Source of the DNA: Orbaceae bacterium BiB
GTDB lineage: Bacteria; Pseudomonadota; Gammaproteobacteria; Enterobacterales; Orbaceae
DNA length: 64,000 nucleotides
Reading direction: 5' to 3'
Assembly: GCA_036251205.1 (NCBI GenBank)
Contig: CP133958.1
Span: forward strand, 1,178,001-1,242,000
Shown here one piece after another: positions 59,836 through 64,000 of the stretch. The notes beneath the pieces are model-generated. The model did not search any database. It was given only the letters and a program-made list of their open reading frames with translations, and was not told the DNA's origin. Within the stretch, counting starts at the first letter, position 1, and each line of letters opens with the position of its first letter. A program made the translations under genes and the position numbers.

Positions 59836-62133
59836 CTATTTTTTCTTAAATGCCGCAGCAAATGCATTACCCATAGCACTGTTTGTGGCGATAGGTGCTG
59901 GCTTAGAGCCACTTGATTTATGTTCTTTTTTTGATGTTTCTGTCGTTTTTCCAAGAGCGGCTTGATCATCTAACCGCATAGATAAAGCAATTCGTTTACG
60001 TGGAATATCAACTTCGATCACTTTAACTTTAACAATATCGCCTGTTTTAACTACCGTTCTTGGATCTTCAACAAATTTATCAGATAAAGCTGAAATATGC
60101 ACTAAACCATCTTGATGAACGCCGATATCAACAAATGCTCCAAAATTAGTTACATTAGTTACCGTTCCCTCCATGATCATCCCTAGCTTTAGATCATTCA
60201 TAGTTTCAATATTTTCAGCAAACTGAGCAGTTTTAAATTCAGGACGAGGATCTCTACCTGGCTTATCTAACTCTTTAATAATATCTGTTACCGTTGGTAA
60301 ACCAAAATGTTGATCGGTATAATCAGCAGCTCTGAGGGTTCTCAGTAAATTCGAATCCCCCATCACCTCTTGTAGTGATTTACCTAGTGCATCTAAAATA
60401 CGTTCGACAACAGGATAAGCTTCTGGATGCACAGCGGACGCATCAAGTGCATTTTTACCATTCATAATACGTAGAAAGCCAGCACACTGTTCAAATGCTT
60501 TAGGTCCTAACCTAGCGACTTTGAGTAACTGTTTACGATCAGTAAACTGACCATTTTCATTACGATACTCAACAATGTTTTGAGCAATAACTTTATTTAA
60601 CCCAGCAATACGTGATAATAACATCATCGATGCTGTATTAAGGTTAACACCGACGCCATTTACACAATCCTCAACCACTGCATCGAGTTTTTTTGCCAAT
60701 AATGTTTGGCTAACATCATGCTGATATTGGCCTACACCGATAGACTTAGGATCTATTTTAACTAATTCAGCTAATGGATCTTGTAATCGACGAGCAATAG
60801 ATACTGCGCCACGGATCGATACATCGAGCTCAGGAAACTCTTGAGCAGCGAGTTCAGAAGCGGAGTAAACAGATGCACCAGCTTCACTCACAATGACTTT
60901 CTGAGCTTTGACATCAGGATATTTCTTTTGTAATTCAATAAAGAACCGTTCAGTTTCACGCGATGCAGTACCATTGCCGATGGCAACAAGTTCAACCTGA
61001 TATTTAATACACAAAGCAACAATAATCATAGCGGCTCGATCTGCTTGACCCGTATGAGGATAAATAGTTTCTGTTGCAACTAATTTACCCGTTTGATCAA
61101 CCACTGCAATTTTGACACCAGTACGCAATCCTGGGTCCATCCCCATAGTGACTTTCATACCTGCAGGAGCAGCCATTAACATATCATGTAAATTAGCAGC
61201 AAAAACGTTAATCGCTTCTTCTTCCGCACGTTCTCGTAGCGTTGTCATTAGTTCAGTTTCCATGTACATAAGTATTTTTATGCGCCATGTCCAACTAATC
61301 ACTGCTTTACGCCATTTATCTGCTGCTTGATCATTTAAATGAATGCCTAAATGCTCAGTAATAATATGCTCACAATAACTCTCTTTAGGAGCCTCCTCTG
61401 CTAAAGGATCTGCATTTAATGATAGCTGTAAAAAACCTTCATTACGTCCACGAAACATCGCTAAAGCTCTATGGGATGGTACCTTAGAGATCAATTCATG
61501 TTGGTCAAAATAATCCCTAAATTTAGCCCCCTCTTCTTCTTTACCCTCGATAACTTTGGCGACTAAGTGGGCATTATTCCATAAATAGTGACGAACTTTA
61601 GCTAATAAGCTGGCATCTTCAGCAAAACGTTCCATTAAAATATAACGAGCACCATCTAAAGCCGATTTAACATCTTCAATTCCTTTTTCTTTATTAAGAT
61701 ATTTACTAGCTTCACTATCCGGATCGAGTTGTGGATTTTGCCATAATGCTTCGGCTAAAGGTGATAAACCAGCTTCTATAGCAATTTGGCCACGAGTTCG
61801 CCGTTTAGGCTTATAAGGTAAATAGAGATCTTCTAATTCAGTTTTATTCAGTGTTGTCTTAATACTTTTTTCGAGCTCTGGCGTCAATTTACCTTGTTCA
61901 ATAATTGATTTTAAAATTGTTTGTTTACGATCTTCAATCTCTCTAAGATAATTTAATCGGCTATCTAAGGTTCGTAATTGCGTATCATCGAGCCCGCCAG
62001 TAACTTCTTTTCTATATCGAGCAATAAAAGGGACTGTACTCCCTTCATCAATTAAAGTAATAGCTGCTAAAACTTGTTCTGGTTTTACTGCCAGTTCACC
62101 CGCTATAATATGGCTAATTTGTGGATTTATCAT
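59836..62133 (-). CDS. tex: RNA-binding transcription accessory protein Tex
   Basis: 765-residue cytoplasmic protein (E. coli YhgF 773). In order: N-terminal helical domain, a YqgF/RNase-H-like fold ([17 protein letters not shown], about 325), helix-hairpin-helix repeats ([19 protein letters not shown], about 490-560) and a C-terminal S1 domain ([21 protein letters not shown], about 650-720, shown in part: [17 protein letters not shown]), then a basic tail. It binds nucleic acid and affects transcription of some genes. Upstream of murB and divergent from greB, its usual neighbour. Confidence 0.94.
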   Translation of the reverse strand: MINPQISHIIAGELAVKPEQVLAAITLIDEGSTVPFIARYRKEVTGGLDDTQLRTLDSRLNYLREIEDRKQTILKSIIEQGKLTPELEKSIKTTLNKTELEDLYLPYKPKRRTRGQIAIEAGLSPLAEALWQNPQLDPDSEASKYLNKEKGIEDVKSALDGARYILMERFAEDASLLAKVRHYLWNNAHLVAKVIEGKEEEGAKFRDYFDQHELISKVPSHRALAMFRGRNEGFLQLSLNADPLAEEAPKESYCEHIITEHLGIHLNDQAADKWRKAVISWTWRIKILMYMETELMTTLRERAEEEAINVFAANLHDMLMAAPAGMKVTMGMDPGLRTGVKIAVVDQTGKLVATETIYPHTGQADRAAMIIVALCIKYQVELVAIGNGTASRETERFFIELQKKYPDVKAQKVIVSEAGASVYSASELAAQEFPELDVSIRGAVSIARRLQDPLAELVKIDPKSIGVGQYQHDVSQTLLAKKLDAVVEDCVNGVGVNLNTASMMLLSRIAGLNKVIAQNIVEYRNENGQFTDRKQLLKVARLGPKAFEQCAGFLRIMNGKNALDASAVHPEAYPVVERILDALGKSLQEVMGDSNLLRTLRAADYTDQHFGLPTVTDIIKELDKPGRDPRPEFKTAQFAENIETMNDLKLGMIMEGTVTNVTNFGAFVDIGVHQDGLVHISALSDKFVEDPRTVVKTGDIVKVKVIEVDIPRKRIALSMRLDDQAALGKTTETSKKEHKSSGSKPAPIATNSAMGNAFAAAFKKK

Positions 62134-62185
62134 AAATACTTATCTTATCTTTTTATTAATGGAATCAAAATAAACAATTTCAATT

Positions 62186-62677
62186 ATGGCGAAAAGTAAT
62201 TATATAACAAGAGACGGCTATTTGGCACTCGATCGTGAATTAAAATATCTTTGGAAAGAAGAGCGACCAAAAGTAACTCAAGCTGTATCAGAAGCAGCAG
62301 CGATGGGAGATCGTAGTGAAAATGCTGAATATATCTATGGTAAACGTCGTTTGCGAGAGATTGATCGACGAGTACGCTTTTTAACTAAGCGCCTTGAAGC
62401 ACTAACTATTGTCGATCCTAGCCCTGCACAAGAAGGAAAAGTTTTTTTTGGTGCCTGGGTTAGACTAGAAGATGAGCATGATAGCGAAAAAATTTTTCGA
62501 CTCGTTGGGCCGGATGAATTCGATCCAAAAAAGAATTGGATATCAATTGATAGTCCAGTTGCCAGAAGCTTAATTGGGCATAAAATCGATGATGAAATTA
62601 GTGTTAATACACCTAATGGTAAAGCTTATTATTACATCTTAGCCATTTATTACCAAGATCCTACTATTAAAAAATAG
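62186..62677 (+). CDS. greB: Transcript cleavage factor GreB
   Basis: Rescues backtracked RNA polymerase by stimulating transcript cleavage. 163 residues (E. coli 158). The N-terminal coiled coil carries the acidic tip and basic patch (AAAMGDRSENAEYIYGKRRLREID, shown in part: GDRSENAEYIYGKRRL, about 41-56). YGKRRLREIDRRVRFL is specific to GreB rather than GreA. The C-terminal FKBP-like domain covers about 82-160. Confidence 0.95.
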   Translation: MAKSNYITRDGYLALDRELKYLWKEERPKVTQAVSEAAAMGDRSENAEYIYGKRRLREIDRRVRFLTKRLEALTIVDPSPAQEGKVFFGAWVRLEDEHDSEKIFRLVGPDEFDPKKNWISIDSPVARSLIGHKIDDEISVNTPNGKAYYYILAIYYQDPTIKK

Positions 62678-62680
62678 TGG

Positions 62681-62907
62681 ATGATGACAACTCCTAAAAT
62701 AAGAAAGATAGTACTAATCGTCATCTCGTCATGTTTATCTATACCTTTTGCTGATAATAAAACTATCGATACTAAAAAATTTATTGGTATATAAAATGGT
62801 CTAACAACCGAAAAGTGTTTGGCTTTATTACATCGATCACTAGTAGCTATAAAATCGATATTCTTGGATTAGTAGAAAACTTTAGTACTAAATTATCTAA
62901 GGAGTGA
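62681..62907 (+). pseudogene. Frameshifted small secreted-protein ORF
   Basis: From the ATG at 62681 the frame gives 37 codons: basic MMTTPKIRKI, hydrophobic VLIVISSCLSIPFA, then DNKTIDTKK. It stops at 62792-62794. Shifting frame within the six-A run at 62774-62779 opens a second segment (IYWYIKWSNNRKVFGFITS, then SYKIDILGLVENFSTKLSKE) to a TGA at 62905. The whole would be about 75 residues with a signal peptide. I do not recognise it. It may be a decayed gene, a phase-variable one, or a chance reading. Confidence 0.35.
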
Positions 62908-62947
62908 TCACCTGGAACTAAAGCCAATTATATTCCTTTTAAAAATG

Positions 62948-62970
62948 AAAAAAGGGCAAAATCGCCCTTT
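62948..62970 (-). terminator. Terminator after the 24-residue peptide gene
   Basis: AAAGGGC/GCCCTTT with a six-base loop and TTTTTT on the minus strand, 24 bases past the peptide stop codon. Confidence 0.85.
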
Positions 62971-62994
62971 AATCATATGAATTCGGTTTTACAG

Positions 62995-63069
62995 CTATTT
63001 CTTTTTAGAAGGTGCTTTAGCTGGAGCTTTAGCAGGTTCTTTTTTAGCTGGTGCTGGGGTTTTAGCCAT
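62995..63069 (-). CDS. 24-residue Lys/Ala/Pro-rich basic peptide
   Basis: A very short ORF encoding MAKTPAPAKKEP and a tail AKAPAKAPSKKK: 8 Lys, 7 Ala, 5 Pro and one acidic residue. AAGGAT lies 7 bases before the ATG, and a rho-independent terminator follows, so it looks like a monocistronic gene. The composition resembles the tails of histone-H1-like bacterial proteins, suggesting nucleic-acid or ribosome contact; this is inference. It is not a fragment of either neighbour. I do not recognise a family. Confidence 0.6.
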   Translation of the reverse strand: MAKTPAPAKKEPAKAPAKAPSKKK

Positions 63070-63188
63070 TTTCTTTATCCTTAGTTATAAAACTATTATG
63101 GGTTGCGAATATCAGTAAATATTCCATTACTATATACACCTAAGAAAAATAATTTTTTTATAATTGATAAGTACTTCGCAACTTCTTT

Positions 63189-63202
63189 TTTTGTATACAA
63201 AA
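63189..63202. promoter_or_regulatory. Perfect 14-bp palindrome between yfbR and the peptide gene
   Basis: TTTTGTATACAAAA. It lies 25 bases past the yfbR stop and about 120 bases upstream of the peptide start. TTGTATACAA cores are typical of GntR-family operators, but a weak yfbR terminator is also possible. Confidence 0.3.
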
Positions 63203-63226
63203 GTCGTTTCAATCACTTCGTTAACA

Positions 63227-63820
63227 TTACTTATCTAAAGTAATCTCATCGAGTGATAAGCTAAAACTTGGTACAAAAACTTGCATAAAATAGTCCATTT
63301 CAGCACTATCTCTTTCTGATAATGTTTTCTTTAATCGTTGCTCAGCGAGTTTAAACTCATTATTACCAGCACTCAATTCTTCAATTGTTTTTAGATAAGC
63401 ACATAATGCATCAGCCTGTTTGACTAGATGCTTTTCATCTTCAGTATAAAAATCATCATCAATTAGTGGTCTAAAATCATCCCTAAACTCATCAGGTAAC
63501 ATATCAATTAATTTATTTTGAGCGATCTTTTCAATCTTTTTGTACTCTACCGTAATTTGAGGATTGTAGTACTTGGTCGGCGTCGGCATATCACCGGTTA
63601 AGACCTCTGATGCATCATGATACATCGCCATAAGTGCAATACGATCAGGATTAACTTGACCATTAAATTTACGATTTTTAATTATTGCTAACGCATGAGC
63701 AACAAAGGCAACTTGTAAACTATGTTCAGAAACATTTTCAATTCTAACATTACGCATTAAAGGCCAACGATTAATTAACTTTAACCGAGACAAATGAGCA
63801 AAAAAATGACTTGTATTCAT
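63227..63820 (-). CDS. yfbR: 5'-deoxynucleotidase YfbR
   Basis: HD-domain phosphohydrolase that removes phosphate from dAMP, dTMP and other deoxynucleoside 5'-monophosphates in the cytoplasm. 197 residues (E. coli 199). N-terminal [20 protein letters not shown] is near-identical. Metal ligands are His in [10 protein letters not shown] (about 33), the HD pair in [17 protein letters not shown] (about 68-69) and Asp in [11 protein letters not shown] (about 137). Confidence 0.95.
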   Translation of the reverse strand: MNTSHFFAHLSRLKLINRWPLMRNVRIENVSEHSLQVAFVAHALAIIKNRKFNGQVNPDRIALMAMYHDASEVLTGDMPTPTKYYNPQITVEYKKIEKIAQNKLIDMLPDEFRDDFRPLIDDDFYTEDEKHLVKQADALCAYLKTIEELSAGNNEFKLAEQRLKKTLSERDSAEMDYFMQVFVPSFSLSLDEITLDK

Positions 63821-63860
63821 AAATAAATATCTTTAGTAAATAACTTTATAATAAAAAATA

Positions 63861-63891
63861 AAAAACGCTTTCACTGTTAGATGAAAGCGTT
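63861..63891 (-). terminator. Terminator of the gene at the right edge
   Basis: AACGCTTTCA/TGAAAGCGTT with an eight-base loop and T-rich sequence on the minus strand, just past the partial gene's stop. Confidence 0.82.
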
Positions 63892-63909
63892 AATTAACAA
63901 AGAGATAAA

Positions 63910-63999
63910 TTACGCTAAAACTAGAGACTGATTACCTAAAGCTACTGGAACAATTTCAGCATCATCAAATGTGACAAACTCCCAAGCTTCTTGTTTTGC
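63910..63999 (-). CDS. C-terminal end of an unidentified protein
   Basis: The last 29 residues of a gene that begins beyond the window: AKQEAWEFVTFDDAEI followed by VPVALGNQSLVLA, then TAA at 63910-63912. It is the only frame open to the edge with a terminator right after it. Too short for me to name. Confidence 0.55.
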   Translation of the reverse strand, partial: AKQEAWEFVTFDDAEIVPVALGNQSLVLA

Positions 64000-64000
64000 T

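Noticed and set aside
59826-59969. N-terminal extension of murB
   Set aside because: Those codons overlap the tex coding end in another frame; MurB family proteins start near the internal ATG at 59825.

Overview
The window looks like a chromosome segment of a low-GC gammaproteobacterium (about 35-38% GC by eye). Almost every gene is closest in sequence and length to an Escherichia coli gene: dapD, yajQ, dppABCDF, qmcA-ybbJ, trxB-cydDC, yaaA, btsS/btsR/btsT, rpsP-rimM-trmD-rplS, lysC, cysS, ycgN, ycgL, yejM, ycbZ-fabA, uvrB, birA, ycaD, murB, tex, greB, yfbR. The genome is nevertheless strongly AT-biased and compact. An insect-gut Orbaceae (Gilliamella, Orbus or Frischella type) is my best guess; this is inference from base composition and gene content, and no 16S gene is present to settle it. 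The genes point to a facultative or fermentative life: fumarate reductase, cytochrome bd assembly (cydDC), a pyruvate-sensing module, KDG kinase, and several perfect FNR-type palindromes.

Layout. 1-3003: frdA (cut by the left edge), dapD, yajQ. 3139-4381: a damaged IS3-family element. 4488-6065: ClsC-type cardiolipin synthase. 6168-11951: dipeptide ABC transporter dppABCDF on the minus strand, with a hairpin separating dppA from dppBCDF. 12041-13442: ybbJ-qmcA. 13867-18246: trxB-cydD-cydC. 18529-20028: an exported, probably surface-exposed protein behind a 525-bp AT-rich upstream region. 20554-25372: rnz-yccJ, yaaA-AEC permease, map, trmB. 25473-30247: btsS-btsR-btsT with a BtsR-type direct repeat in front of btsT. 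30414-37403: yhiN, the rpsP-rimM-trmD-rplS operon, lysC, a GlsB-like peptide gene, cysS. 37522-44849 (all minus): ycgN, mltB, ycgL, an MFS carrier, kdgK, a YhcH-type gene, yejM, a CPBP protease. 45110-47445: ycbZ-fabA with a FabR-type operator. 47523-54860: yoaB, a DUF5362 gene, uvrB, modF, an intact IS3-family element, yqhD. 54943-63820: an LTA-synthase-like sulfatase protein, birA-ycaD, murB-tex, greB, a frameshifted small secreted ORF, a 24-residue Lys/Ala/Pro peptide gene, yfbR. The right edge cuts an unidentified gene.

Most of the window is ordinary core genome. Items worth a second look are: a four-copy dispersed repeat of about 45 bp found only at gene 3' ends; the 24-residue basic peptide gene with its own ribosome-binding site and terminator; the self-contained pyruvate-sensing module with its operator; three perfect FNR palindromes (upstream of trxB-cydDC/qmcA, the surface-protein gene and uvrB); a DnaA-box cluster upstream of uvrB; and an insertion sequence that landed just upstream of the modF start codon and now supplies its likely Shine-Dalgarno sequence. 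I found no CRISPR array, tRNA, rRNA, prophage, or obvious defence or toxin system.
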